From assembly GCA_965202735.1 (NCBI GenBank), contig OZ241844.1, positions 2,294,001 through 2,358,000 on the forward strand: DNA of 64,000 nt. The letters are read 5' to 3'. The DNA is from HK1 sp965202735 (lineage in GTDB: Bacteria; Pseudomonadota; Gammaproteobacteria; HK1). The position numbers and the translations under genes are program-made. The first letter of the stretch is position 1, and each line of letters starts with the position of its first letter. The notes under the pieces were generated by a model. The model saw only the letters and a list, made by a program, of their open reading frames with translations. It did not search any database and was not told the DNA's origin. This document shows, piece by piece, positions 25,166 through 33,531 of the stretch.

Positions 25166-26460
25166 GCCGAAGCGGGCCAGACCCCGGGCGCGACGAGGCC
25201 GAAGCCCCACTCCCGACGCAGCCCGACGCGGGCCAGTCCGCCCCCCGCCGACACGACCTCGCGGAAGCGTTCCGGCTCGCCGAGCTCGCAGAAAAGCGTG
25301 CTCCCGGGCGGCAGTACCGGGCGAAGCGGCAACGGGCGCCGCTCCAGCGAGCTCCAGCCGCCGACCGGTTGCGAGCGGTCGAGACAGGCGGAGACGACGC
25401 GGGCGCTTCCACGGATTTCCAGCGGCTGGTTGCCAACGCAGATGTCCCGCGCCTTTCCCGCCAGCACCGCCGACGGCGCCACCGCGATGTCCAGCGGCTG
25501 GTTGCCGACCCAGGTGTCCCGGGGGAGATCCAGGGGCGTCAGCGCGACGAGCGCCACCCGCCCGGTGGTCGCGACCTCGTCCAAGGACTCCTCGGGCGCC
25601 AGCTCGGCCTCCCATTCCCGACAGGCTTCCCACTCCCGGCACTCGGCAAGCCGGCCTTCTCCGCCCAGCGTCAGCAGCTTGCCCTTGCCGAATGGTCCGG
25701 AAGGTTGCGTCCATCCGGCTGGCAATCCGGCAATCCTGACCCCGAGCGAGACGCCGCGGGCCGGGCGGACATGCCGGGTGCTGTAGAGCATTCCTTCCCT
25801 GGCGGTACGGGTCCCGCCGTCGCGTTCCAGCCCGATGCGCGACTCGACCGACCAGAGGCACTTGTCCGGCACCAGCTCCTGCCGACCCGGAAGCCGGCCG
25901 GCGAGGGCCGCGCCAAGCCCTTTCGCCGTCAGCCGGAAGCCGTCGCCGGGCTTCAAGTCCGCATCGGACAGCTTCAAGCCGGCAGCGGGCGGAGTACCGA
26001 CCACCTCCGGAAGCCGGACCGCATCGCCGAGGTCGCAGGCCACCGGAGCTCCGGGGCGAAGGAAAGCGCCCGGCTTCCAGTGCCCCCCGTCGGAGAAACC
26101 GAGGAGATGTCGGGGCACGCGGAACAGCGGACGGCTGTCTCGAAGCGAACCGTCTCCTCGGTCTCGAAGTCTCGAAGGGTCTCGAAGCGGGCCGTCTCGA
26201 AGCAGAAACGGGCCGTCCAGGGACAGGTCGCCGAGGTCATCGGGACCATCGCCGAGCACCTCGCAGATATCGTCCGGCCACCTCCCGCGGCCGTTCCAGC
26301 CCTTGCCCGAGGCCAGTGCCGCCCGAAGCGCTCCGGCCACCGTGGGCGGATGGGGAGGAAACAGGCTCTCGACATTCTCCTGCGGCGTGCCGTCCATGGT
26401 GAACGGGGTTCCGCCGCGGAAGAACCATGTGTCCACCGGTTGCAGTCGAACGCCGATCAC
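25150..26460 (-). CDS. cmr3: type III-B CRISPR protein Cmr3
   Basis: 436 residues. VRLQPVDTWFFRGGTPFTMDG at the start and FPPHPPTVAGALRAAL near residue 34 are the Cmr3 hallmarks. TLGGEGRLAECREWE and the closing RREWGFGLVAPGVW complete the RAMP halves. Cmr3 binds the 5' tag of crRNA together with Cas10. The GTG at 26460 overlaps the inferred cas10 stop. It contains in-frame duplications: VGNQPLDI and VGNQPLEI exactly 24 codons apart (DNA offset 72 bp at 25421/25493), ECREWEACREWEAE, and several RDGPLRD-like units. Confidence 0.94.
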   Translation of the reverse strand: MIGVRLQPVDTWFFRGGTPFTMDGTPQENVESLFPPHPPTVAGALRAALASGKGWNGRGRWPDDICEVLGDGPDDLGDLSLDGPFLLRDGPLRDPSRLRDRGDGSLRDSRPLFRVPRHLLGFSDGGHWKPGAFLRPGAPVACDLGDAVRLPEVVGTPPAAGLKLSDADLKPGDGFRLTAKGLGAALAGRLPGRQELVPDKCLWSVESRIGLERDGGTRTAREGMLYSTRHVRPARGVSLGVRIAGLPAGWTQPSGPFGKGKLLTLGGEGRLAECREWEACREWEAELAPEESLDEVATTGRVALVALTPLDLPRDTWVGNQPLDIAVAPSAVLAGKARDICVGNQPLEIRGSARVVSACLDRSQPVGGWSSLERRPLPLRPVLPPGSTLFCELGEPERFREVVSAGGGLARVGLRREWGFGLVAPGVWPASAEDGR

Positions 26461-28735
26461 CGTTCGGACTCCCTCTCCTCGGGGTCGGCCAGAAACCGGG
26501 CGAGCAGCAACCCATCGACGCCGGCCTGCGGGACGAGGGCGCTTGCGCCGCCGACCGCCGCGGCGGAGGCGCCTCCGTCGCGGCGGGGACCGTCGGCTCG
26601 CGAGGCCAGCGATGGGCTGCCGTCGCCGGCCGCCGCAACGGAGGCGCCTCCGTCGAGCCGGGGGGCTTCGGCTCGCGGGGACGGCGATGGGCTACCGCCG
26701 CCGGCTTCCGAGGCGCCGGACCGCCGCCTTGCGGGTTGCGGGCGGGCGCGAGGAGATTCCAGACGCCGGTCGTCAGAGATTCGGCGCTCACCGCCGCGCC
26801 GTCATCCATGCGGGTTTCCAGGCTGTGGGCAATCTCCGCGCGCAGGAACGCGCGAAGGTCGAGGTCTCCCGGAACATCGCCCCAGCTCCCGGGCCGCCAC
26901 CGCTCCCAGCCGCAGAGCCGGGCAAGCAGGTCCCGTATCCGGTAGATCAGCGCCGACGACAGTCCCGGCGTGACCGAATCCCGGCCGGCTTCGAGCTGCC
27001 CTGCCAGGCTTTTGACAAGGCCGACGGCGCCGGCCTCGCCATCCGGGCCGCGACGATGCCAGGTGGTCGCCCACTCGCAGTACAGGCCGCCGGGCTTCAG
27101 CACGGCCGCCGCCAGCGAATCCCGGCCGTTGCCGTCCTTGGCAACGTCGTCGAGGAGGCGATGTGCCTCGTCGAGCGCTTGGCTGAGCGGCAATCGAACG
27201 TGGGCGAAGACCACCGCCGCGGACAGGGTCGCGGCTGCGTCGGCGTCGGCGCCATCAGTACCCGCAAAGGCGTCATCAAAGGCGCCCCGGCAGGCGTCCG
27301 ACAGAGCCTCGGCGCGATTCAGCCCGACATCCTCCGGGCCGGCATCCGCAAAGGCGTCCCGGTAGGCGCCCGACAGAGCCTCGGCACAGGCCAGCGCCTT
27401 CCGGACCGGAAGCATGGCGAGCACATCGTCACCGCCGGCGTAGACCGTCACCCCATCGTGCGTGCGGACGATCCCGGGGGCGCTCCTTGTAAACGCCGTC
27501 AACGCCTTGCTGACGGACTTGCCTCCGAGACGGCTTGCCAGCGCTCCCAGCCGGTCTCCGTCGGCGAGGAGCAGCGCATGGAACGCCGGCGGCGGGCCCA
27601 GGCGGCGACCCCGCTCGTCCCTGGCCTCGCAAAGGCGCCGGAGCCGCTCCACCAGATCCTTGCGCAGCCCCTTGTGCAGATCCTTGGACAGCTCCTTGCG
27701 CACACCGGGAGACGCCTCGGACGTTTCGCTGACGAGAGGACACCGCCGCTGGTCCATCACGAATTCGCGATGCAGAAAATTCGCGTCGAGCTTCGGAAAG
27801 TCGCCGGCGGCCGATACGTCGGAGCCGAAAGGTGGCCGCCGCATCGGGAAGGCTTCCTTGCCCGCACCTTGCATGACGGCATCGGCGTACTTCGCCGCCC
27901 GCTGCGGCACGGCGGACATGACGCGGCGCATCCACGGCCTTGCACCGATGTACACCGTCGATGGCCAGTGCGAGGCATCCACCTCCCAATCGAGGGCCTC
28001 GCGGGCGACCCTGGGAAACATCCGCTTCACGAACGCGACCGCGCAGAGGCGTTCGTTGTCGCGCAGGTCCAGCGGGCCGAGGCCGCCCCCGTCCCGAACC
28101 CCGAACCCCCGAACCTGATCCCAGAACGCATCCTGGCGGCCCCTGTCCCGCGCCCGCACGAACCCCGAGAGCTCCTGCAGGGTGTGCATCACCGTGCACT
28201 TGTCGCCGGGCTCTTCGGGCGGGTGGTGGCTGCGCCAGCGCTTGCGGCGCGCGAGCAGCCCGCCGGCGGCATCGGCACCGGCATCGCCCGCGGTCCACAC
28301 GACTTCCCAGAACGACTCGACCCGCCGGCTCCAGATCTCCCTGGTGCCGTTGCCTGCGGGACATGCGGGCTCGACGAACCTGCTCCATACGGCGCCGCAC
28401 ACCCGCTCCCACGCGGCCCGTAGCGAGCGGATTCCGGCCCGGGCGACCCCGGACCCGTTCTCCCCCTCCACTTCGACGGCGAAGTGGTTCGGAAGCGAAC
28501 CGATCCGGGGCGGCTCGTCCTCGTGGTGGCCGCAGACCCACCGGTAGAGCGGGTCCTGTTCCATCGCCGCTTCACCCGGTACAACCGGCCGTCCGCCCGC
28601 TTCGACGGCGCCGCGCATGGCATGCGCGGCCAGGAACGCCAGGAGGTAGGAGCTGCCCCAGAGATCGCGCGTGCGGCGCGACTGGGAGACGAAGCCCTGG
28701 ACCGGGCCGATGGAAATGTCGAGGCGAGTGGTCAC
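26457..28735 (-). CDS. cas10: type III-B CRISPR Cas10/Cmr2, C-terminal frameshift
   Basis: Large subunit that makes cyclic oligoadenylates. VTTRLDISIGPVQGFVSQSRRTRDLWGSSYLL is the usual start of Cmr2 forms without an HD nuclease domain (GTG at 28735, overlapping the cmr1 stop). LLLADGDRLGAL and the Palm-domain motif VYAGGDDVLAML (near residue 433) are intact. This frame passes LTTGVWNLLAPARNPQGGGPAP and then enters a Pro/Arg-rich run that does not stop until 26237. The natural ending, GVDGLLLARFLADPEERESER-stop, overlapping the cmr3 start as GTGA, lies in another frame. A one-base shift near 26700-26720, inside a duplicated block, separates them. The synthase core should be unaffected. Confidence 0.9.
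26564..26713. repeat. 75-bp tandem duplication at the cas10 3' end
   Basis: Two units (26564-26638 and 26639-26713) share GGAGGCGCCTCCGTCG and a ~45-base body. The offset of 75 bp keeps the frame. The frameshift that detaches the Cas10 C-terminus lies at the edge of this block. Confidence 0.8.
27255..27395. repeat. 72-bp in-frame duplication inside cas10
   Basis: GACAGAGCCTCGGC and flanking bases recur at 27300 and 27372. The protein shows AEALSGAYRDAFADAG followed 24 codons on by AEALSDACRGAFDDAFAG, just after the GGDD motif. Confidence 0.82.
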
Positions 28736-29958
28736 TGCGCGACCTCCACGACCTCGCCGAACGGCTCCCTGCGTCCGCTCGCATCGAGGAGCCGGTCCAG
28801 AAAATCGTGGATCGGTTGATAGAGTTTCGGCTCCGGTGTCTGAGGGACCTTGCGCCCACCGACCGAGATATCCGACCGGTCCTTCGGCAGAAAGCGGGCG
28901 GGCAGAAACGACAGCACCGCGACCGGGGTGTCGCCGCATTCGTGGATGTGGATGAACAGCGGGCTCGCGCGCCGGTCGAGCGCCCGATCGTGCGGACCGA
29001 CCTGCGCATCCGGCGGTTTCCCATAGTTGTGGGGAAGCCCGAACGCGATGCGCCGAGGGTGTCGTTCTCGTTCGTCACGCTTCATCTTCATCAGGTCGTG
29101 GTCGGCCCGGAAGTTCCTCTCCGAGTCGTATTTGTGGAGGACCTTTCCCCAGCGCCCCCAGCTCCGATACCGCACGAGCTCGCGCCCGACGAGATCCAGC
29201 AGCTCCATCGGGTCCTTCTTGTCGCTCGGGACCAGAACATGCCGCGCCTGCCCGGATAGCGCCGTGTACTCCGGCAGACTCGGACCGGCCGCACCGTGAC
29301 TGCGCCGGAGGCCGGCGAGGGAATCGCGCAGCTCCGATGGAGTCTGCGGAGGATTCCATCGCAGCGCCCCGTCCACGCGCAGCGTTCGGATGACGATCGA
29401 GCCGTACCCTTTTCGGCTCCTGGCGCCCATGCCCCCGTGGGTTCCAAGACACACGAGGGCATCTTCCAGGAACGCCAATTGATGACGGTAATCCGTCTCG
29501 TTCCAGTCGCCCCTTCGAACTCGCATCCGGACGGTGAACTCGAACGGCGCACGAAGGCAGGCGCGGGTGAGCTCGCCGGCCCTGGTACCCTTTTTCCTGC
29601 TTGGGAACGCTTCCATCACTCCATAGCCGAGATAACGCGCACCCTCTCCTGCCAGCGTCCTGTCTTTCCGACTTACGGTGAGTTTCTCGCCCCTCGTCAC
29701 ATTCCGAAGCTCGGATTCCAGCACCAGACGCATGGACACTCGGGACTGCCCGCCCCCCGCGCTCCCGAACAGCCTGTCCTCCTGCTCCCGGATGCTCCGA
29801 AGGTCTCCGCCGCACCTCGACCATGCCAGCGCCCGCCACCAGAAGCGCAGCACACCCCTGAAGCTCGCGAGGCGGAGCTCGGCGCGTCCCTCGGGGTCGG
29901 CGCCACCGCAGAACATCGGAGTGACGGCGCGGTAGGTGGCCTCAATCTCGGTCGCCAT
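28732..29958 (-). CDS. cmr1: type III-B CRISPR RAMP protein Cmr1
   Basis: 408 residues. ATYRAVTPMFCGGADPEG, ELRLASFRGVLRFWWRAL and the second-half GMGARSRKGYGSI are typical of the double-RAMP Cmr1. The start chosen is the ATG at 29958 (MATEIEATYRAVTPM), which overlaps the end of the upstream CARF fragment by 17 bases. Its stop overlaps the cas10 GTG. Cmr1 sits at the crRNA 3' end of the complex with Cmr6. Confidence 0.93.
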   Translation of the reverse strand: MATEIEATYRAVTPMFCGGADPEGRAELRLASFRGVLRFWWRALAWSRCGGDLRSIREQEDRLFGSAGGGQSRVSMRLVLESELRNVTRGEKLTVSRKDRTLAGEGARYLGYGVMEAFPSRKKGTRAGELTRACLRAPFEFTVRMRVRRGDWNETDYRHQLAFLEDALVCLGTHGGMGARSRKGYGSIVIRTLRVDGALRWNPPQTPSELRDSLAGLRRSHGAAGPSLPEYTALSGQARHVLVPSDKKDPMELLDLVGRELVRYRSWGRWGKVLHKYDSERNFRADHDLMKMKRDERERHPRRIAFGLPHNYGKPPDAQVGPHDRALDRRASPLFIHIHECGDTPVAVLSFLPARFLPKDRSDISVGGRKVPQTPEPKLYQPIHDFLDRLLDASGRREPFGEVVEVAQ

Positions 29959-30352
29959 CGTGGTCCTCGAGAGGGTCGAGCCAGAACGGCTCACCTGTCC
30001 GGTATGGGTCGGTGTCCTGCTGATGCGTCGACCGACGGTCGATCAGGCCGAAGCGGCGAACCGGGCACGCAAGGGAACGAGCCTCGGCGGCCAGCTTTTC
30101 GGCGCCGAGCCCCATGAGCGTCGTCCCGCCCGTGACGTTCACGAACACCTCGGCGGCGCCGACGAGGTGCGCGCGCGCCATCTTCGCAATCCGCTCGATC
30201 TCGGCGGCTCCGCCGGCGAATGCGTCTTCCAGGACCAACGGCTCGTACTTGCCCGAGAACCCGGCGTATCCGAGCGCCTCCGCGATCATCCCTTCGGTTT
30301 CGTGCGAGGCGATGACGAGGCACAGCGCCGGATCTCCATGCGGCGCGCGCAC
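29942..30352 (-). pseudogene. detached C-terminal CARF domain of the CARF-HEPN effector
   Basis: From 30352 the frame reads VRAPHGDPALCLVIASHETEGMIAEALG and later AAEVFVNVTGGTTLMGLGAEKLA, a CARF-type ligand-pocket motif. It directly continues the sense of the upstream protein (VLVSPIGRRPGVLFSAVQAVRVPHGEPA), but a 65-bp duplication puts it in another frame. It may be translated by reinitiation at the GTG, or it may be dead. Confidence 0.75.
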
Positions 30353-31830
30353 CGCGTGCGCACTGGATCACCCAGATCGATTCGGGCTGGCGCGGGCTCT
30401 CCATGCGGCACGCGCACCGCCTGCACCGCGCTGAACAGCACGCCGGGGCGCCGGCCGATGGGACTGACCAGCACGCGACGACCGGACGACTCGCCGATTG
30501 ACAGGGAGATGGCCGGAGCCGAGCGAAAGGTGCATTTCCACCGTTTCTCCACACGGTCGCGGGACGTTGCGGCACCCGAGCTCCCGACAAGATCGGTACC
30601 GCGCATGCCGTGATGCGCGTATGCATTGCGGACCTCGGTCAGGTCCGCCCAGAACGACCCCAGCTTGCGTTGCCCTTCGTTCAGAACGCCGCACAGGTCC
30701 CGGTCATCACCTATCGCCCTGATCGCATGAAGGGTGCTTTCCGCCCGCTGCCGCACCTTGCGGTCCAGCCACTGGTCAGCGGGAGCTTGTTGGCGGAGGA
30801 CGGCCCACGAGACGAGCCACTCGCGCATCAGGCGAAAGGCGGTTGCGTAGTCCTTGCGTTCAAGCAGATCGTCGACGATTTTGGCTTGGCGACCCAGCTC
30901 TTTCGGGTCCAGCCGAACTCGTCGTTTCCATCCATCGCCGCGTACCGGCTCGTCGATGGCATACGATTCCAGGATGCCCGCGAGTCGCTCGACCAGCGTT
31001 CCCGCGAGCGGCAGACGATGTCCCTTGCCAAGAACCTTGCGTAACGGTCCGCGCGACCGATCGGGGACGTTTCGGGTCTGACGTCCGGACTCGGCTCCCG
31101 CCGGTGGATGCCGTTGCGGAAGCCACCGATCGAGGACGTTTCGGGCCTGCCATCCCAGCTCCAGGGGCAAGCCGGAGAGATACGACTCGGACAGGCGCTC
31201 CAGATCGCGGGCGATATTCCCGGCCGTTTGATCATCCCGCCCATGCCGGAGATTCCTCGCCATCGGCAAGGTGCTTCCCGTATCCCGCAGGACCTCCAGC
31301 GCGTACACCCAGCGCGGCAGGTCCAGGAGCGGCCGCAGGTCGAGGAAGGGGCTCGGGCCGTTCGGGTCCGGATTCAGCATTCCGTAATACGCGCCGCGGA
31401 CCGTAACTTCGCGAAGAGCCATCAGATAGAGAACGGCGACATACGTGAGGAATGAAAAATGCCGAAACCCGTGCGTCACGTCGACGGTGAGCTCGACGCC
31501 CTGCTCGATCTCCCCGACCACTTTCCCCAGAAACTCGTCGATGTCCTGTTGCGCATCGCCTCCCGGCATGCGAACCGGACAGACCGGGTACCGGGCGCCC
31601 AGGGCCTTCTCGAGCAACGGCAGGCTGCCCTGCTCCGCTTCGGGGGTGCAGAGCGCCAGAACCCTCTCGGGGCGGGCTGCCTCCGGTAGCAGCTCCATCA
31701 AGGCGATCGGTGAAAGTGAAGCTTCGGTCTCTCGGTTCTCGAGCTTGTAGCGGGTACATCTGGAATTTTTCCCGAGCACGGTGAGCAGAAGATGCGCCCG
31801 TGCGGGTCCTCTCGCATCTCCGGAATTCAC
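30286..31830 (-). CDS. CARF-HEPN CRISPR accessory ribonuclease (Csx1/Csx2-like), frameshifted C-terminus
   Basis: First gene of the Cmr operon. The N-terminal CARF domain (residues ~10-180) carries ELTVDVTHGFRHFSFLTYVAVLYL, the pocket motif of the TM1812/Csx2 group. A helical region follows and then a HEPN motif, RNAYAHHGM (R401, H406), the RNase active site. Cyclic oligoadenylate made by Cas10 would activate it. After residue ~455, GRRVLVSPIGRRPGVLFSAVQAVRVPHGEPA opens a second CARF domain, but the frame then runs ~35 nonsense residues to a stop at 30286. The rest of that domain lies in the neighbouring frame. A GTG start at 31830 has GAGGA upstream. Confidence 0.85.
   Translation of the reverse strand: MNSGDARGPARAHLLLTVLGKNSRCTRYKLENRETEASLSPIALMELLPEAARPERVLALCTPEAEQGSLPLLEKALGARYPVCPVRMPGGDAQQDIDEFLGKVVGEIEQGVELTVDVTHGFRHFSFLTYVAVLYLMALREVTVRGAYYGMLNPDPNGPSPFLDLRPLLDLPRWVYALEVLRDTGSTLPMARNLRHGRDDQTAGNIARDLERLSESYLSGLPLELGWQARNVLDRWLPQRHPPAGAESGRQTRNVPDRSRGPLRKVLGKGHRLPLAGTLVERLAGILESYAIDEPVRGDGWKRRVRLDPKELGRQAKIVDDLLERKDYATAFRLMREWLVSWAVLRQQAPADQWLDRKVRQRAESTLHAIRAIGDDRDLCGVLNEGQRKLGSFWADLTEVRNAYAHHGMRGTDLVGSSGAATSRDRVEKRWKCTFRSAPAISLSIGESSGRRVLVSPIGRRPGVLFSAVQAVRVPHGEPAPARIDLGDPVRTRCARRMEIRRCASSSPRTKPKG
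30326..30420. repeat. 65-bp duplication that frameshifts the CARF-HEPN gene
   Basis: A ~30-base block (CTCCATGCGGC and flanks) at 30326-30355 recurs at 30391-30420. The offset of 65 bp is not a multiple of three. The minus-strand products AVRVPHGEPA and AVRAPHGDPA are copies of one another in different frames. Confidence 0.88.
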
Positions 31831-31947
31831 GGCGTCCTCACATCTCCAGTTTCAATGAAGCACTGTCGAAGTCCGGGTCGATCGCGTCCAGGACCAGAGC
31901 ATGAGAGCACGGCGTACCCGTCAGTTGCAAATACAGCAACCGGCAGG

Positions 31948-32069
31948 CAGCAATTCCCGCCAGGCGGGAACATGTCCTCGAAATCCCCTCGATTGGGCGC
32001 CCTGGTGGTCGAAATCGCGGCGGAATCCCCCCGCGGTACGGTCTCTTCGGGCGTTGGCGGGAATTGCTG
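31948..32069. mobile_element. MITE copy 1 (122 bp) with 9-bp target duplication
   Basis: The ends are CAGCAATTCCCGCCA and its inverse TGGCGGGAATTGCTG. The element is flanked on both sides by ACCGGCAGG (31939-31947 and 32070-32078). It shares its body with copies at 45303 and 48281. It carries no coding capacity, so it must be mobilised by an enzyme encoded elsewhere. Confidence 0.92.
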
Positions 32070-32076
32070 ACCGGCA

Positions 32077-32145
32077 GGTAGTGGGTCAGTTTGACTCCAG
32101 GACCGCCATGTCGGTCGAGGAAGAAGTTCAAACTGACCCACTACC
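32077..32145. mobile_element. 69-bp inverted-repeat mini-element
   Basis: A perfect 18-bp inverted terminal repeat (GGTAGTGGGTCAGTTTGA) bounds a 33-bp centre. ACCGGCA flanks both sides. It abuts MITE copy 1 and shares its target duplication bases. It may be a solo miniature IS relative or a stable hairpin. Confidence 0.7.
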
Positions 32146-32226
32146 AACCGGCATCGCTCCTCAGTCTTTACTGAGCCGGGGAGCGCTGAAAGTCGTCAAT
32201 ACCGGCCACGAGCCCGGCCGGAAGAA

Positions 32227-32345
32227 GGAGGAAGCCCCTCTCCCGCCGGGAGAGGGGTTTGGGGTGAGGGAGGCTTGGGATTGGGGGACTGAATCACCCC
32301 GAATCGCCGTGCACTTCGTCCCACGATGGGCCCAGTACGGCATCC
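32227..32345. repeat. dispersed hairpin repeat, copy 1
   Basis: It begins GAAGCCCCTCTCCC, then GCC, then GGGAGAGGGG (strong hairpin), followed by GGGGTGAGG. It ends around CCGTGCACTTCGTCCCAC and CCAGTACGGCATCCG. The same ordered blocks recur at 35455-35565. Hairpins of this CCCCTCTCCC/GGGAGAGGGG style are common dispersed repeats in proteobacteria. Confidence 0.75.
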
Positions 32346-32494
32346 GTTTATCGCCGGATCGGCTGTGATCACGGTGACTGAAGCGGAATGTCGGTCCGTC
32401 GTCCGCGGCGAGAGCCGGCACGGAGCCCAATGTCATCCCCGCCCCGCCTGCTCTTGCGCAGCGCCGGCGCAACGGCCGCCGAAGACCGCATCCA

Positions 32495-33271
32495 CTATCC
32501 ACTGCGTCGAGCCGGCCCCGAAGGATGCGAATGACCGCGATGGGCGCGCCGGTCGCGGAACGCGATGACGGCTTCGAGCGCACGCCGCCCGAGCATTCCG
32601 GCGACAATCGCCAGCCCGGGGCCGGCGGTGGGAACCAGCACCCCGCGGGGCACCATCATGGTCGAGACCGCGAGCAGCGCGACCAACGCGGCCAGGGACG
32701 ACGCGATCGCCCAGCCGAGCAAGCGGGACTCGCACCACACCAGCGCACCGACCACCACCAGACTCATCGCCACGATCGGCGAGAGCGGGCGAAGCTCCGG
32801 GCCTTCCGGCGCGGTCCCGGCGCCCCGGACCCGAGATGCCGCCCCGGACCCCGTCGACGGACGAAGCTCCGAGCGCTCCGGCGCGGCACCGGCACCCATC
32901 GTTACAGCACCCATCGCGGCGGCACCTGTCGCACCGGCACCCGTCGCGGCAGCACCCGTCGCAGCAGCACCCATCGCGGCGGCATCCGTCGCATCGGCAT
33001 CCGTCGCATCGGCACCCGCCGCGGCAGCACCCATCGCGGCAACATCCGTCGCACCGGCACCCGTCATGATCGCACCCGCCGCGGCGGCATCGCCGGGCAC
33101 GGGCGCACGCCAGTGCCCGAGGACGAGGAGCTGAACCTCCAGCACCGCGGCCGCCGTCCGCGCCCCCCAGGGCGAAGTCTCGAACCAGACTCCGGCGAGC
33201 ACGACGAGGACGAAGCCGATCCGCCTCGCATGTGCACGGTTGAGCGCCACTCGAAATCCCTCCGCATCCAT
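32495..33271 (-). CDS. hypothetical membrane protein with pentapeptide-type repeat linker
   Basis: 258 residues, not recognised. An N-terminal hydrophobic segment (RIGFVLVVLAGVWFETS) is followed by ~75 residues of Ala/Gly/Thr/Met repeats in five-residue units (AATGA, ATDAD, AAAMG). Three hydrophobic segments then follow: IVAMSLVVVGALVWCES, LGWAIASSLAALVALLAVS and AGPGLAIVAGMLG. The tail is basic and His-rich. The start is the ATG at 33271 (MDAEGFRVAL). The membrane topology is clear but no functional motif is seen. It lies upstream of the hairpin repeat and downstream of SulP on the same strand. Confidence 0.6.
   Translation of the reverse strand: MDAEGFRVALNRAHARRIGFVLVVLAGVWFETSPWGARTAAAVLEVQLLVLGHWRAPVPGDAAAAGAIMTGAGATDVAAMGAAAAGADATDADATDAAAMGAAATGAAATGAGATGAAAMGAVTMGAGAAPERSELRPSTGSGAASRVRGAGTAPEGPELRPLSPIVAMSLVVVGALVWCESRLLGWAIASSLAALVALLAVSTMMVPRGVLVPTAGPGLAIVAGMLGRRALEAVIAFRDRRAHRGHSHPSGPARRSG
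32890..33095. repeat. 15-bp tandem repeats
   Basis: About 13 diverged units of GCACCCGTCGCGGCA or close variants, in frame within the hypothetical membrane protein gene. Confidence 0.88.
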
Positions 33272-33531
33272 CGGCCGGTCATTCAGGCACGGGACGCGGC
33301 CCACGCCGCACTCCAGCCTCGGCGCCGCCGCCCGAAACAGGCCGAGTGTACGGATGGCGCGAGAGGACGTGATTCACGCGGTACCCCGGCATCGAAGACG
33401 AAGCCGGAACCTCGACTCCCGCGACACGGCATCGGCAGCCGGACAACGAGCCCCGGATCTCGCGACTGGGCTGCGTGGACGGTGGTGAAGGCGGTGGTCA
33501 TCAGATACGCCCGGACGACGCTTCCCGGATC

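Noticed and set aside
25008..25436. Longer Cmr4 with an upstream extension
   Set aside because: The extension consists of duplicated junction sequence (RTVDEHAGS, RTVDERTGS) and antisense/out-of-frame cmr3. The AAAGGAGG site points to the start at 25007.
32890..33095. Short regular repeats resembling an array or iterons
   Set aside because: 15-bp units are contiguous and in frame within a coding region, with no spacers and no replication gene.
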